DNA of 64,000 nucleotides. It comes from Clostridia bacterium. GTDB taxonomy: Bacteria; Bacillota; Clostridia; Lachnospirales; Lachnospiraceae. Position 1 is the first letter of the stretch, and the number at the start of each line of letters is the position of its first letter. The translations under genes and the position numbers were made by a program. Below are positions 1 through 8,402 of this stretch, in pieces. The stretch is taken from positions 62,001 to 126,000 of the forward strand of contig SAAB01000001.1 of the NCBI GenBank assembly GCA_009929615.1. Reading direction: 5' to 3'. Below the pieces are notes generated by a model, which was not told the origin of the DNA, did not search any database, and worked only from the letters and a program-made list of their open reading frames with translations.

Positions 1-733
1 AGATATTAAAGTGCCGGGAAGAGAAAGCCAGGGAATCTATTTTGCAGTGGATTATTTAACCATGGTTACAAAGAGCCTTTTAAATTCAGAGCTTAAGGAT
101 GGAAAGATTCCGGCCGTTAAGGATAAAAAAGTTATGGTTATTGGTGGCGGCGACACAGGAAATGACTGTGTAGGTACATCCATCCGTCTTGGCGCGGCTT
201 CTGTGATTCAGTTAGAAATGATGCCAAAAGCACCGGATACCAGGGCAGAAGACAATCCTTGGCCGGAGTGGCCAAAAATCTGTAAAACAGATTATGGTCA
301 GGAAGAGAGTATCACTGTTTATGGACATGACCCACGGGTTTATCAGACAACGGTTAAGGAATTTATTGCGGATGACAAGGGAAATGTGTCAAAGGCAGTT
401 CTTGTAAAACTTGAGTTTAAGAAAGACCCTGAAACGGGAAGAATGAATATGACAGAAGTACCGGGCAGTGAATATATTGAAGACGTGGATTTGGTGCTGA
501 TTGCTGCAGGTTTCCTTGGAAGTCAGGACTATGTTATTAAGGCTTTTGGTGTAGATATTGATGCACGAACCAATGTTGTTACAGAGGCAGATAAGTATCT
601 TACAAGTAAAGAAAACATTTTTACTGCAGGCGATATGCATCGTGGACAGTCTTTAGTTGTCTGGGCAATTCGTGAGGGACGGGATGCAGCAAAAGCTGTT
701 GACCATCATCTCATGGGATATACAAATTTATAA
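1..733 (+). CDS. gltD: Glutamate synthase small subunit (GltD-like), 3' part
   Basis: C-terminal ~244 residues of the beta subunit of NADPH-dependent glutamate synthase, or a close GltD-like relative, which moves electrons from NAD(P)H through FAD. The frame is open from base 2, and the start and N-terminal iron-sulfur domain lie before the window. Visible are a dinucleotide-binding loop (VIGGGDTGNDC) and the C-terminal FAD-contact motif (TAGDMHRGQSLVVWAI). Length and motifs of the visible part are normal for GltD. A strong terminator follows directly, so this is the last gene of its operon; gltA would be expected upstream. GltD-like subunits of other oxidoreductases share these motifs, so the exact partner is not proven. 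Confidence 0.9.
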   Translation, partial: DIKVPGRESQGIYFAVDYLTMVTKSLLNSELKDGKIPAVKDKKVMVIGGGDTGNDCVGTSIRLGAASVIQLEMMPKAPDTRAEDNPWPEWPKICKTDYGQEESITVYGHDPRVYQTTVKEFIADDKGNVSKAVLVKLEFKKDPETGRMNMTEVPGSEYIEDVDLVLIAAGFLGSQDYVIKAFGVDIDARTNVVTEADKYLTSKENIFTAGDMHRGQSLVVWAIREGRDAAKAVDHHLMGYTNL

Positions 734-742
734 GATTTTTTG

Positions 743-775
743 GAGAAACATCGTTAGCGGTGTTTCTCTTTTTTT
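743..775 (+). terminator. Rho-independent terminator after gltD
   Basis: An 11-bp stem (GAGAAACATCG pairing with CGGTGTTTCTC, one G-T pair) with a TTAG loop, followed by seven T. Confidence 0.9.
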
Positions 776-790
776 GGTTATAAGCTTGTG

Positions 791-819
791 TGGAAAAGAA
801 AGTCAAAGTATGGTATTCT
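791..819 (+). promoter_or_regulatory. Possible promoter of the hybrid kinase gene
   Basis: TGGAAA, 17 bases, then TATTCT preceded by TGG, giving an extended -10. The -35 is poor; the call rests on the extended -10, which recurs elsewhere in the window. Confidence 0.4.
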
Positions 820-861
820 CTAATTAAGAGTAATGAATAGAAATGGCAGGGGATACGGGAC

Positions 862-2784
862 ATGAAGAGAAAAGAGAATGAGTCCCTAATCTTGATTATT
901 TGCTTTGCAGCTCTGTTTTTTTCAATTGTTGCAGGCGGAATCATATTGGGAAGCAGATATATTGATAATCAGATGCTTAAGTCGAACGAAGAAAAGGCTA
1001 TGGATTTGGCCCTGGTTGTTGAGAAAAATCTAACGCTTACAGATGCTGAAGTCGATTACATGAAGACACTGTCTTTTAATGAGATGGAAAAGGACCCGAT
1101 TAATCACCGAATGACAGATGTGGGGACCGGCATGGACTTAAATGCGCCAACCATCAGCATTTATCTGATTGCACCTTTAGCCGGGAATGAAATCAAGTAT
1201 TATGTCGATGAAACGAATTCAGATTTTTTCAAGGTTGATGTGGGAACAGCCTTAGATGGAATATGGCTTTTAAATGCTGCCATTGCTGAGGATGGCAATC
1301 CTATATTCGCACAGAGAGATGATATCTATCGATATACGCATATTACAGAAGAGATTCAACAGGGGCTGGATGAGAAGACGGCATTTGGTGCTTATTCCAA
1401 GGATGAGTGGGGCGAAGTTATCAGTGGCTATGCACCTTTTTATACAGAGAAAGGCAATTTTGTGGGTCTGCTTGGAATAGATATGGACCTGGATGATTAT
1501 CAGCATGATGTGCATGGTATGGTATTGTTACTGATTCTTCTTTTCACAGTAATAACGTTTACCTTGTTTGGTTTATTTATATGGTTTTATTCGAAATATA
1601 TAAAGACCCAGAAAGTAAAGATGTATTCTGATTTTTATTCCCGAATCAGCCATGATATGAGAACACCGATGAACGGCATTATCGGGTTATCCCATTTGGC
1701 GGAAACCGAGGACAGTCCGGAGGTATTGCACGATTATTTCCATAAGGTGAAGGAATCGGGAGATTATTTGCTGAATCTCATCAATGATACGTTGGACATA
1801 AGTAAAATCAGCAGCGGTAAGATGGAATTGAATCTTTCGCCGGTAAAATGCCGGGATATTATTCAGAGTGTTGTGGATATGATTAAAATAAATGCAGAGA
1901 AAAATGAGATTACTTTTGAAGTAATAAATCATGATTTTGAGCTGGAAGATTATATTATGATAGATGCCATCCGATTTAAACAGATTTTGCTGAATCTTTT
2001 GTCCAATGCTGTGAAGTTTACACCAAAGGGTGGGAAGGTCCGCTTTACGATGGAATGCCTGGGCAAAGATGGTCTGATATTCCACAATAGATTTATTATT
2101 CAGGATACAGGAATTGGTATGAGTAAAGTCTTTGTTGAAAAATCAATGTTTACGGCTTTTTCACAGGAATCTAATCAAATGATGCCTCAAATCGAGGGTA
2201 CAGGACTTGGCCTCTCCATTGTCAAATATTTTGTAGAGAAGATGGGTGGCGGCATTAAAGTTGAGAGTGTGGAAGGTGAAGGAAGTACCTTTACTATAGA
2301 TGTAGATTTTAAACAGGTGGATATGCCTGAAGAAAAACGAAAGAAAGACGATAGGGTAGAAGAAACAAATATATCAAAAGAAAGTCTTATCGGAAAGCGA
2401 ATTCTTTTATGTGAAGATCATCCGTTGAATGCTGAGATTGCAGAGAAGCTGCTTGATAAAGCCGGATATATTGTAGAAACGGTGGAGAATGGCGAGATAG
2501 GCCTTTCCCTCTTTAAGATGTCAGTTCCAGGCTATTATGCAGCCATACTTATGGATATACGTATGCCGGTTATGGATGGAATCACAGCAACGAAGGAGAT
2601 TCGAAAGCTGAACCGTGAAGATGCAAGAGATATACCGATTATTGCTATGACCGCCAATGCCTATGATGAAGATATGAGGATTGCAAAAGAGGCAGGAATT
2701 GATGTGCATATGGCTAAACCAATCAATCCGGATGTCCTCTATAAAACATTGGCTGAAAGAATACAAACATTTGACGCTCGCTGA
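862..2784 (+). CDS. Hybrid sensor histidine kinase / response regulator
   Basis: Membrane two-component hybrid kinase of 640 aa. Residues ~9-29 and ~218-245 are membrane segments around an extracytoplasmic sensor region resembling a Cache-type fold. The dimerisation domain has the phospho-accepting H264 in SHDMRTP. The ATPase domain has the N box (LLNLLSNAVKF), DTGIGM and GTGLGL. The C-terminal receiver domain (~510-635) has the acidic pair (ED), phospho-accepting D565 in MDIRMP, and the TAN and KP motifs. No output domain is fused and no HPt or DNA-binding partner is adjacent, so phosphate probably passes to proteins encoded elsewhere. The ligand is unknown. The start is supported by an AGGGGA-like site just upstream. 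Confidence 0.9.
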   Translation: MKRKENESLILIICFAALFFSIVAGGIILGSRYIDNQMLKSNEEKAMDLALVVEKNLTLTDAEVDYMKTLSFNEMEKDPINHRMTDVGTGMDLNAPTISIYLIAPLAGNEIKYYVDETNSDFFKVDVGTALDGIWLLNAAIAEDGNPIFAQRDDIYRYTHITEEIQQGLDEKTAFGAYSKDEWGEVISGYAPFYTEKGNFVGLLGIDMDLDDYQHDVHGMVLLLILLFTVITFTLFGLFIWFYSKYIKTQKVKMYSDFYSRISHDMRTPMNGIIGLSHLAETEDSPEVLHDYFHKVKESGDYLLNLINDTLDISKISSGKMELNLSPVKCRDIIQSVVDMIKINAEKNEITFEVINHDFELEDYIMIDAIRFKQILLNLLSNAVKFTPKGGKVRFTMECLGKDGLIFHNRFIIQDTGIGMSKVFVEKSMFTAFSQESNQMMPQIEGTGLGLSIVKYFVEKMGGGIKVESVEGEGSTFTIDVDFKQVDMPEEKRKKDDRVEETNISKESLIGKRILLCEDHPLNAEIAEKLLDKAGYIVETVENGEIGLSLFKMSVPGYYAAILMDIRMPVMDGITATKEIRKLNREDARDIPIIAMTANAYDEDMRIAKEAGIDVHMAKPINPDVLYKTLAERIQTFDAR

Positions 2785-2799
2785 ATAATATGATATTAT
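2771..2799 (+). promoter_or_regulatory. Strong sigma-A-type promoter for the 2.8-3.07 kb transcript
   Basis: TTGACG, exactly 17 bases, TATTAT. The -35 lies inside the last codons of the kinase gene. Transcription should start near 2806, ahead of the structured RNA candidate and the MutS2-like gene. Confidence 0.65.
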
Positions 2800-2854
2800 C
2801 AAGAAAATATAAATTAGAATTTTAGGAGATTTTATGAGAAGCATTGTAGGAAAC

Positions 2855-3038
2855 GAGGACTCTGCAAACTAAATAGTTGCAGTTCAGATGATGAACCCAT
2901 TTGACGGGAGAAGTCTGTCCTGACGTTGGCATTTTACATTGTCAATGTTTCTGACTTACAAGATGTTTCATACCAGAATTATATTTATAAGTGTTGGCAA
3001 GACTGTTTAGGTCATGCCTTTTTTTGCAGAGAATCCTC
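2855..3038 (+). ncRNA. Rod-shaped structured RNA candidate, 6S-RNA-like
   Basis: This 298-base gap between the kinase and the MutS2-like gene has no convincing protein gene. It can fold as one long nested rod. GAGGACTCTGC (2855-2865) pairs with the segment ending TCCTC (3026-3038). Inside it ATGAACC (2890-2896) pairs with GGTCAT (3010-3015), AGTCT..CC (2912-2920) with GG..AGACT (2996-3004), and TTCTG with CAGAA at the tip. Nested helices separated by large internal loops, ~180 nt long and with a private promoter, are what 6S RNA shows. The sequence itself is not diagnostic, so 6S is an inference; a long regulatory leader of the MutS2-like gene is the alternative. Confidence 0.4.
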
Positions 3039-3045
3039 AGAGATG

Positions 3046-3065
3046 AAGCCAGTAAACCGGTTTTT
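3046..3065 (+). terminator. Weak terminator-like hairpin after the structured RNA
   Basis: AAGCC pairs with GGTTT and is followed by further T residues. The stem is only five pairs, so read-through into the next gene is likely. Confidence 0.3.
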
Positions 3066-3082
3066 GACCTATGGAGGATATT

Positions 3083-4978
3083 ATGAATCAAGAAGAAAGA
3101 ATTTTAGAATTCGATAAAATAAAAAGGCTTTGGATGGAATACGCATTTACGGAAAAAGCAAAGGAAAAGATAAAAGAAACAGAACCTTTTCTCGCAGAAA
3201 GGGAGCTAAAAGCGAAACTAAGAGAAACAACAGAAAGTCGTCAACTTCTGGAAAAGTGTGGAAATCCGCCACTTGTATCCTTGGAAGGAATGGACGATAT
3301 ATTGATGGCGGTTTCAAAAGGGGACTGCCTGACTGCTCATCAGTTGGAACAGGTGAGAGGTGCCCTTGTGGCAGTTCGGCGTTTAATAGATTATCTGGAG
3401 AAGGGGAAAGCCTATGATAATTCATTGGCTTATTATGTAGAAAATCTGGATGATATAGCCGGATTAAAATCGGAAATAGATGAAGCGATATATAGTGGAG
3501 AAGTGGCTGATGGTGCATCGGTACGTTTGAGAGATGTTCGCAGGGATATTTTGAAAAGCGAAGATAAAATGCGGGAGAAGGCCGAACAGATAGGTCGGAG
3601 TAACAAAGATTGTATGTCAGACAGTTTTTGTACATCCCGTAACGGACATATCTGTGTGCCTGTAAAAAAGGAATATAAGTTTAAGATTCCGGGTACGGTT
3701 ATTGATAAATCGGCGACGGGAAATACGATTTTTATAGAGCCAACGGCTTCGGCAAAATATTATGAAAAACTTCAGCAGCTCTTGGTTGAGGAAGAGGATG
3801 AGGTGAAGCGCATTTTATATACGCTTACGGTAGAAGTTGAATCTTTTTCAGAGGTGCTTCAGCAAAATATTCGTACAATAGAAAAATTGGATTTTGCTTT
3901 TTCAAAAGGAAAACTCAGCCTGCACTATGAAGGAACCGAACCGGAAATTATTCAGGAAAGAGCCATTCATCTGTCAGATGCCAGACATCCCCTGCTGGAG
4001 AAAAGTGTATGTGTGCCGCTGCAGTTTGATATTGGAGAGGATATTCAGGGAATTGTTATTACAGGACCAAATACAGGTGGGAAAACCGTGGCTATTAAGA
4101 CGGTTGCTTTGTGCTGCATGATGGCACAGTGTGGATTGCATATTCCCTGTAAGGAAGCCCAAATATGTATGTGCAGTAACTTTTTATGCGATATAGGTGA
4201 TGGACAGAACCTATCAGAAAATCTATCGACTTTTTCTTCTCATATTACGAATGTACTGGATATTTTGAAGCGGGTGAACAGAGAAAGTCTGCTTATTATG
4301 GATGAACTGGGTTCAGGTACAGACCCTCAGGAGGGGATGGGAATTGCTATTGCCATTTTAGAAGAATTAAAAAAGAGCGGTTCACTTTTTCTGGTGACCA
4401 CACATTATCCGGAAATCAAGATCTATGCGGAGAAAGAAAAGGGTATTATGAATGCTAAAATGGCTATGGATGCAGAGAATTTAAGACCCTTATACCAGAT
4501 GGTTATAGGTGAAGCCGGAGAAAGCTGTGCTCTGCAGATTGCCAAACGTTTGGGGATGCCTGCCTATATGCTTCGCAGAGCGATGAAAGCGGCCTATGAT
4601 GAAGAACTTCCGGAATTTTTAGAAGATGCACCGGAAGAACTTGAAAAATCCAATGGCATCAGGATTGACAAATATAAGCCGGTAAAAATGAAAAAAGAAA
4701 TTTCATTTCATCGTGGAGATAGTGTTATGATTTCGCCGGATAAGAAGATTGGTATTGTCTGCCAAGAAGCAAATGATAAAGGCATCCTTCGGGTGCAGTT
4801 GCAGGGCAAAAAGATTTGGATAAACTGCAAACGTGTAAAACTGCTGGTCCCTGCAGAAAAATTATATCCGGAGGATTATGATTTTTCCATTATCTTTGAT
4901 ACGGTAGAGAATCGAAAACTTCGTCATCATATGTCTAGAAAGAATATGGGAGATGCAGCTATTTACTATGAAGATTAG
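3083..4978 (+). CDS. MutS2-like DNA-binding ATPase lacking an Smr domain
   Basis: MutS-family ATPase of 631 aa related to MutS2, which acts on recombination intermediates or stalled ribosomes rather than in mismatch repair. Present are the helical core/clamp region (~1-300), Walker A GPNTGGKT (328-335), the MutS2-like ST-S-H segment (STFSSHITN) and Walker B LLIMDELGSGTDP. Standard MutS2 is near 780 aa and ends in an Smr nuclease domain. Here the ATPase is followed only by a short SH3-like KOW region and a basic tail. The ATG at 3071 would place its own GGAGG inside the coding region, so the start at 3083 is preferred. The gene converges on cdaR with 5 bases between stops and no terminator. 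Confidence 0.85.
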   Translation: MNQEERILEFDKIKRLWMEYAFTEKAKEKIKETEPFLAERELKAKLRETTESRQLLEKCGNPPLVSLEGMDDILMAVSKGDCLTAHQLEQVRGALVAVRRLIDYLEKGKAYDNSLAYYVENLDDIAGLKSEIDEAIYSGEVADGASVRLRDVRRDILKSEDKMREKAEQIGRSNKDCMSDSFCTSRNGHICVPVKKEYKFKIPGTVIDKSATGNTIFIEPTASAKYYEKLQQLLVEEEDEVKRILYTLTVEVESFSEVLQQNIRTIEKLDFAFSKGKLSLHYEGTEPEIIQERAIHLSDARHPLLEKSVCVPLQFDIGEDIQGIVITGPNTGGKTVAIKTVALCCMMAQCGLHIPCKEAQICMCSNFLCDIGDGQNLSENLSTFSSHITNVLDILKRVNRESLLIMDELGSGTDPQEGMGIAIAILEELKKSGSLFLVTTHYPEIKIYAEKEKGIMNAKMAMDAENLRPLYQMVIGEAGESCALQIAKRLGMPAYMLRRAMKAAYDEELPEFLEDAPEELEKSNGIRIDKYKPVKMKKEISFHRGDSVMISPDKKIGIVCQEANDKGILRVQLQGKKIWINCKRVKLLVPAEKLYPEDYDFSIIFDTVENRKLRHHMSRKNMGDAAIYYED

Positions 4979-4983
4979 CCGGC

Positions 4984-6063
4984 TCAGATAAGCTTTAAAG
5001 ACATATAAAGGACGGCAGCATCCCGGAAAGAACGGGGGTTATAGCCACACAGGTGCCATATTCTGTCCAATTTATACTGGAGTGTATTTTTATGAAGAAA
5101 AAGTTTCTCGCAGGTGTTTTTTAAAGACATATCACAATCAAAATAGGTTTTTAGAAGTTCAAGGTCATCTTCAGACAGCGGGTTAATTGTTTTTGCAAGA
5201 AACAGCTCTTTGCTGTCTGAAGAGACACGCCCAAGTAGAATTTCAAGGTCTAATTCATCAAAAAAGGCAATGTTTTTCAGGCCATTCAGACTGTGAATGG
5301 CGATTTGGGCAGCTTCATAAGAATGGTGCTGCTTTAACAGGGTGTCGGAATTTCCGACACCTATTTTAATTAGTCCGCTATATTCTTTGGCAAGTTTCTC
5401 AAAAAGATAGGTCCATTTTGGCAAATGTTTCGATTCAAGCAGCAGCAGATACTCATTCGGATATTGAAAGGAATAAAGTTTACTGCCTGTCGTCTCAAAA
5501 AGCTGAAAAATCTTTTGTTCAACCAAAGACAGGTTTGAAGGATTGTAACGGGAATCCAGAGCTACCAGTACCGTTTGGTAGTTCATATCTGCTGAAAGCT
5601 CATATTGTTTTAAAAAGTCAGAAAAATACAGAGAATTCATGTGTTCATTTGTGATGAGAGAATGAATCACATAATTCAACTGGTCCCGTCGATTATGGTT
5701 CTGGGCATCCAGCTCATGTTCACGAAGAATCAGGGAAGTGATTTTCTGAGCAAGATAGGCATACTTACGGACTTCTTCCGGTTTGCCGGTGATGCCGATA
5801 ACAGCTATGATTTCGCCATTGTATTGAAAAGGGATATTAACCCCTTTTTGGGTGCCTAAAAAGCTGTCATCTGTCTCGACTTCAATGGAAGCACCCTGTT
5901 CCACAACATGTTTTCCGATTTCGTGATAATCATTAATACGTTTTGTATTTGTGCTTGCAAAAATATAGCCATTTGAATCAATAAAGTTAATGTCCTGGCC
6001 ACAGACATCTTTTACTGTTTCAACAATTTGCTGTGCAACCTTTTGCGTAATACGTTTATCCAT
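4984..6063 (-). CDS. CdaR/PucR-type sugar-diacid regulator
   Basis: Transcription factor of 359 aa. The N-terminal ~130 residues match the sugar-diacid recognition domain (QQIVETVKDVCGQDINFID, then GVNIPFQY). A degenerate nucleotide-cyclase-like middle follows, and the C-terminus carries the PucR-type helix-turn-helix (LKTYFDCDMSLKNTCEKLFL). CdaR proteins activate glycerate and glucarate use genes. Here the gene is transcribed away from a glycerate kinase across 165 bases that hold a dyad operator, which supports that job. The ribosome site (AAAGG) and ATG at 6063 are well placed. Confidence 0.88.
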   Translation of the reverse strand: MDKRITQKVAQQIVETVKDVCGQDINFIDSNGYIFASTNTKRINDYHEIGKHVVEQGASIEVETDDSFLGTQKGVNIPFQYNGEIIAVIGITGKPEEVRKYAYLAQKITSLILREHELDAQNHNRRDQLNYVIHSLITNEHMNSLYFSDFLKQYELSADMNYQTVLVALDSRYNPSNLSLVEQKIFQLFETTGSKLYSFQYPNEYLLLLESKHLPKWTYLFEKLAKEYSGLIKIGVGNSDTLLKQHHSYEAAQIAIHSLNGLKNIAFFDELDLEILLGRVSSDSKELFLAKTINPLSEDDLELLKTYFDCDMSLKNTCEKLFLHKNTLQYKLDRIWHLCGYNPRSFRDAAVLYMSLKLI

Positions 6064-6132
6064 TTGAAAAAACCTTTCTATTCAATGATATGTATATTAT
6101 AACATAAAAATATAAAAAGTAAATTTAATAAT

Positions 6133-6146
6133 TGGTATGTATACCA
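6133..6146. promoter_or_regulatory. Dyad operator, probable CdaR site
   Basis: TGGTAT-GT-ATACCA, a perfect 6-bp inverted repeat in the divergent cdaR/glycerate kinase gap. It ends directly upstream of the likely -35 of the kinase promoter, an activator position. A further TGGTAT half-site sits at 6167-6172. Confidence 0.5.
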
Positions 6147-6175
6147 TTCTATACGAGGCCATTTTTTGGTATTCT
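6147..6175 (+). promoter_or_regulatory. Probable activator-dependent promoter of glycerate kinase
   Basis: TTCTAT, 17 bases, TATTCT with a TGG extension. The poor -35 next to the dyad fits activation by the divergent regulator. Confidence 0.4.
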
Positions 6176-6228
6176 TAATTTAACAAAAGCGAACGAAATA
6201 AAATCTGAAATATATAAGGAGAACGGAT

Positions 6229-7368
6229 ATGAAAGTTGTAATAGCCATTGATTCATTAAAAGGAAGTTTAACCTCATTAGAAGCAGGAGATGCCATCCGT
6301 CAGGGAATTTTAAAAGTCATGAAAGATGCCGAAGTCATTGTAAGACCATTGGCAGACGGTGGAGAAGGTACGGTGGAAGCATTAACACTTGGTATGAATG
6401 GACACTTAGAATCTGTTGAAGTAACAGGACCTCTTGGAAAAAAAGTAAATTGTGCTTATGGAATTCTTGGGGATAATAAAACAGCTATTGTAGAGATGTC
6501 CGGAGCTGCAGGAATTACATTGGTTGAAGAATCCGAACGTAATCCTTTAATTACGACAACCTATGGCGTTGGTGAAGTTATCTGTGATGCTATAAAAAAA
6601 GGATGCAGACATTTTATCGTAGGGCTTGGCGGCAGTGCAACCAATGATGGTGGTATTGGGATGCTTCAGGCACTTGGGTATGGTATCCTGGACAAAGACG
6701 GAAACCAGGTATGCTTTGGTGCTAATGGTTTAAAGGAAATCGAAAGCCTTTCTGATGAAAATGTTATTCCTGAATTAAAGGAGTGTGATTTCAGAATTGC
6801 CTGTGATGTAACCAATCCTTTGTGTGGTGAACAGGGAAGCGGTGCCATCTATGGACCTCAGAAGGGTGCAACACCAACAATGATTATGCAGATGGATAAA
6901 TGGCTTGCTTACTATGCAGCTCTTTCCCGCGAAAAATATTCAAAAGCAAACCCAAATCAGGCAGGCGTTGGTGCTGCCGGTGGCATGGGCTTTGCATTCC
7001 TTACATATACAAATGCGGTATTAGAATCCGGTATCCAGATTGTACTGGATGAAACAAAACTGGAAGAGTTTGTCCAGGATGCTGACATTGTTGTCACAGG
7101 TGAAGGCCGTCTGGACGGTCAGACCGTTATGGGAAAAGCACCAATTGGAGTTGCTGATATCGCAAAGAAGTTTGATAAAAAAGTTATTGCATTTTCAGGT
7201 GCAGTTACAGAAGACGCAGTAGCATGTAATGAACATGGAATTGATGCCTTTTTCCCAATCCTTCGCAGTGTAGGAACATTGCAGGATGCTATGGATTCAG
7301 AAAATGCAAGAAACAATATGATTGCAACCGTTGAGCAGGTATTCCGCCTGATTCAGAGCTGTAAATAA
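6229..7368 (+). CDS. Glycerate kinase (GlxK/GarK family)
   Basis: Phosphorylates D-glycerate with ATP (2- or 3-phosphoglycerate depending on subfamily), feeding lower glycolysis. The 379-aa length is normal. Family signatures seen are MKVVIAIDSLKGSLTS at the N-terminus, RPLADGGEGTVEAL, VGLGGSATNDGGIGMLQALG and VVTGEGRLDGQT. The ribosome site is AAGGAGAA. It is transcribed alone, from the gap shared with the CdaR-type regulator, and closed by a strong terminator. Regulation by that regulator in response to glycerate or a related acid is inferred from this arrangement. Confidence 0.95.
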   Translation: MKVVIAIDSLKGSLTSLEAGDAIRQGILKVMKDAEVIVRPLADGGEGTVEALTLGMNGHLESVEVTGPLGKKVNCAYGILGDNKTAIVEMSGAAGITLVEESERNPLITTTYGVGEVICDAIKKGCRHFIVGLGGSATNDGGIGMLQALGYGILDKDGNQVCFGANGLKEIESLSDENVIPELKECDFRIACDVTNPLCGEQGSGAIYGPQKGATPTMIMQMDKWLAYYAALSREKYSKANPNQAGVGAAGGMGFAFLTYTNAVLESGIQIVLDETKLEEFVQDADIVVTGEGRLDGQTVMGKAPIGVADIAKKFDKKVIAFSGAVTEDAVACNEHGIDAFFPILRSVGTLQDAMDSENARNNMIATVEQVFRLIQSCK

Positions 7369-7410
7369 CAGTATATAAATTTGCCCCCCAATAATATTTT
7401 TTATATTTTC

Positions 7411-7447
7411 AAAAGCCATCGGGTTTATCCTGATGGCTTTTGTGTTT
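7411..7447 (+). terminator. Terminator after glycerate kinase
   Basis: AAAAGCCATC pairs with GATGGCTTTT across an 11-base loop that can close further; a T-rich tail follows. Confidence 0.85.
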
Positions 7448-7473
7448 GTATAAGAGGGAAGATGTGGTAAAAT
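7445..7473 (+). promoter_or_regulatory. Extended -10 promoter
   Basis: TTTGTA, 17 bases, TAAAAT with TGTGG directly before the -10. It lies 37 bases before the nuclease-like gene. Confidence 0.5.
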
Positions 7474-7509
7474 GTAAATGTGTGAATATTATTTTAGGGG
7501 CTATTTAAG

Positions 7510-8112
7510 ATGAATAGAACAATTTTATATGATAAGAATATCCGGGAACCTTTATTTGATTTTCTGGAGGAATATTACGGAAAGATTCGGATTATAGAAG
7601 AAAAGCAGACTGGAAAATCCAGAGCAGATGTTGTAATGGTTACAGAAACGGCTCTTTATGGCATTGAAATAAAAAGTGATGCGGATACTTATACCCGGCT
7701 TAAACGGCAGGTAAAGGATTATAATCTGTATTATGATTACAATTATGTGGTAGTGGGGACGAGTCATGCACAGCATATTGGGGAGCATGTGCCAAAGTTC
7801 TGGGGAATTATTACGGTAGAAGATGCAGTTGGGGAAGTGGATTTTTATGTGCTTCGTCAGCCGGAAAAGAATCCAAAATGTAAATGGCAGCGGAAGATAA
7901 GCCTTTTGTGGCGGCCGGAACTGGCCCACATACAGGAATTAAACGGGATGCCGGGGTATAAGAATAAGAGTAAAAAGTTTGTCGCAGATACAATTCTGGA
8001 GCGTGTGCCGGAAGAAATCTTAAGCAGGCAAATGAATGAAGAACTTTTTCAGAGAGATTATACGGAAATCGAAGCCGTTATAAAAAACTATCGGAAGGGG
8101 CGAAAGAGATGA
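7510..8112 (+). CDS. sce7726-like protein with PD-(D/E)xK nuclease-type core
   Basis: A 200-aa cytoplasmic protein. Residues ~35-75 carry RADVVMV, then YGIEIKSDADTYTRLKRQV. This D...ExK arrangement after a beta strand is the active-site pattern of the PD-(D/E)xK nuclease fold and is typical of the sce7726/MmcB-like group. The N-terminal LYDKNIREPLFDFLEE also fits sce7726 proteins. The role in the cell is not established. The stop overlaps the start of the following EF-hand mini-protein (ATGA), implying coupled translation. The ribosome site (AGGGGC) is weak but correctly placed. Confidence 0.7.
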   Translation: MNRTILYDKNIREPLFDFLEEYYGKIRIIEEKQTGKSRADVVMVTETALYGIEIKSDADTYTRLKRQVKDYNLYYDYNYVVVGTSHAQHIGEHVPKFWGIITVEDAVGEVDFYVLRQPEKNPKCKWQRKISLLWRPELAHIQELNGMPGYKNKSKKFVADTILERVPEEILSRQMNEELFQRDYTEIEAVIKNYRKGRKR

Positions 8113-8300
8113 GAAAGTGTTATGTCTTTAAATGTCAGCGATACCCCAAATGTGCAAAGGCGGCAGGCAGTGTCTGCGGACTGGATGATTATAATAAAGA
8201 TGGGGTTATTTCAGCAGAGGAATGTTATGAACGTGAGGATAAGCCGGAGTATGTAGAAAAAACAAATAAAAAATATGGATTATTTAAAAATACTTTGTGA
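8109..8300 (+). CDS. Cysteine-rich mini-protein with a canonical EF-hand loop
   Basis: A 63-aa protein of unknown function. Residues 27-38 (DYNKDGVISAEE) fit the 12-residue calcium loop at every position: D1, N3, D5, G6, I8, E12. Five cysteines (4, 9, 15, 23, 39) surround it, four before the loop and one just after. No signal peptide or membrane segment is visible. The start codon overlaps the stop of the nuclease-like gene by four bases, so the two are probably made together and may work together. Dockerin domains use a similar loop in pairs; only one loop is present here. Confidence 0.65.
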   Translation: MRKCYVFKCQRYPKCAKAAGSVCGLDDYNKDGVISAEECYEREDKPEYVEKTNKKYGLFKNTL

Positions 8301-8357
8301 GAATTGAACTATTACACCAAATTTTTATTTATGCTATTCTTATTGAAGAAAAAGGTG

Positions 8358-8402
8358 GTAGCCGTGCATGTGAAAGCCAAAACATGCTCGGCTGCTTTTT
8401 TT
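8358..8402 (+). terminator. Strong terminator or attenuator ahead of the MATE gene
   Basis: AGCCGTGCATGT pairs with ACATGCTCGGCT (one T-T mismatch) across a 10-base loop, then seven T. It closes 31 bases before the MATE start. It either ends the preceding two-gene unit or attenuates the MATE message. Confidence 0.85.

Noticed and set aside
862..2784. Hybrid kinase as cognate partner of the GGDEF-receiver protein
   Set aside because: They lie 37 kb apart with no sequence evidence for pairing.
2926..3117. 63-codon open frame in the kinase/MutS2 gap
   Set aside because: No ribosome site, no recognisable family, and it lies across the paired RNA structure.
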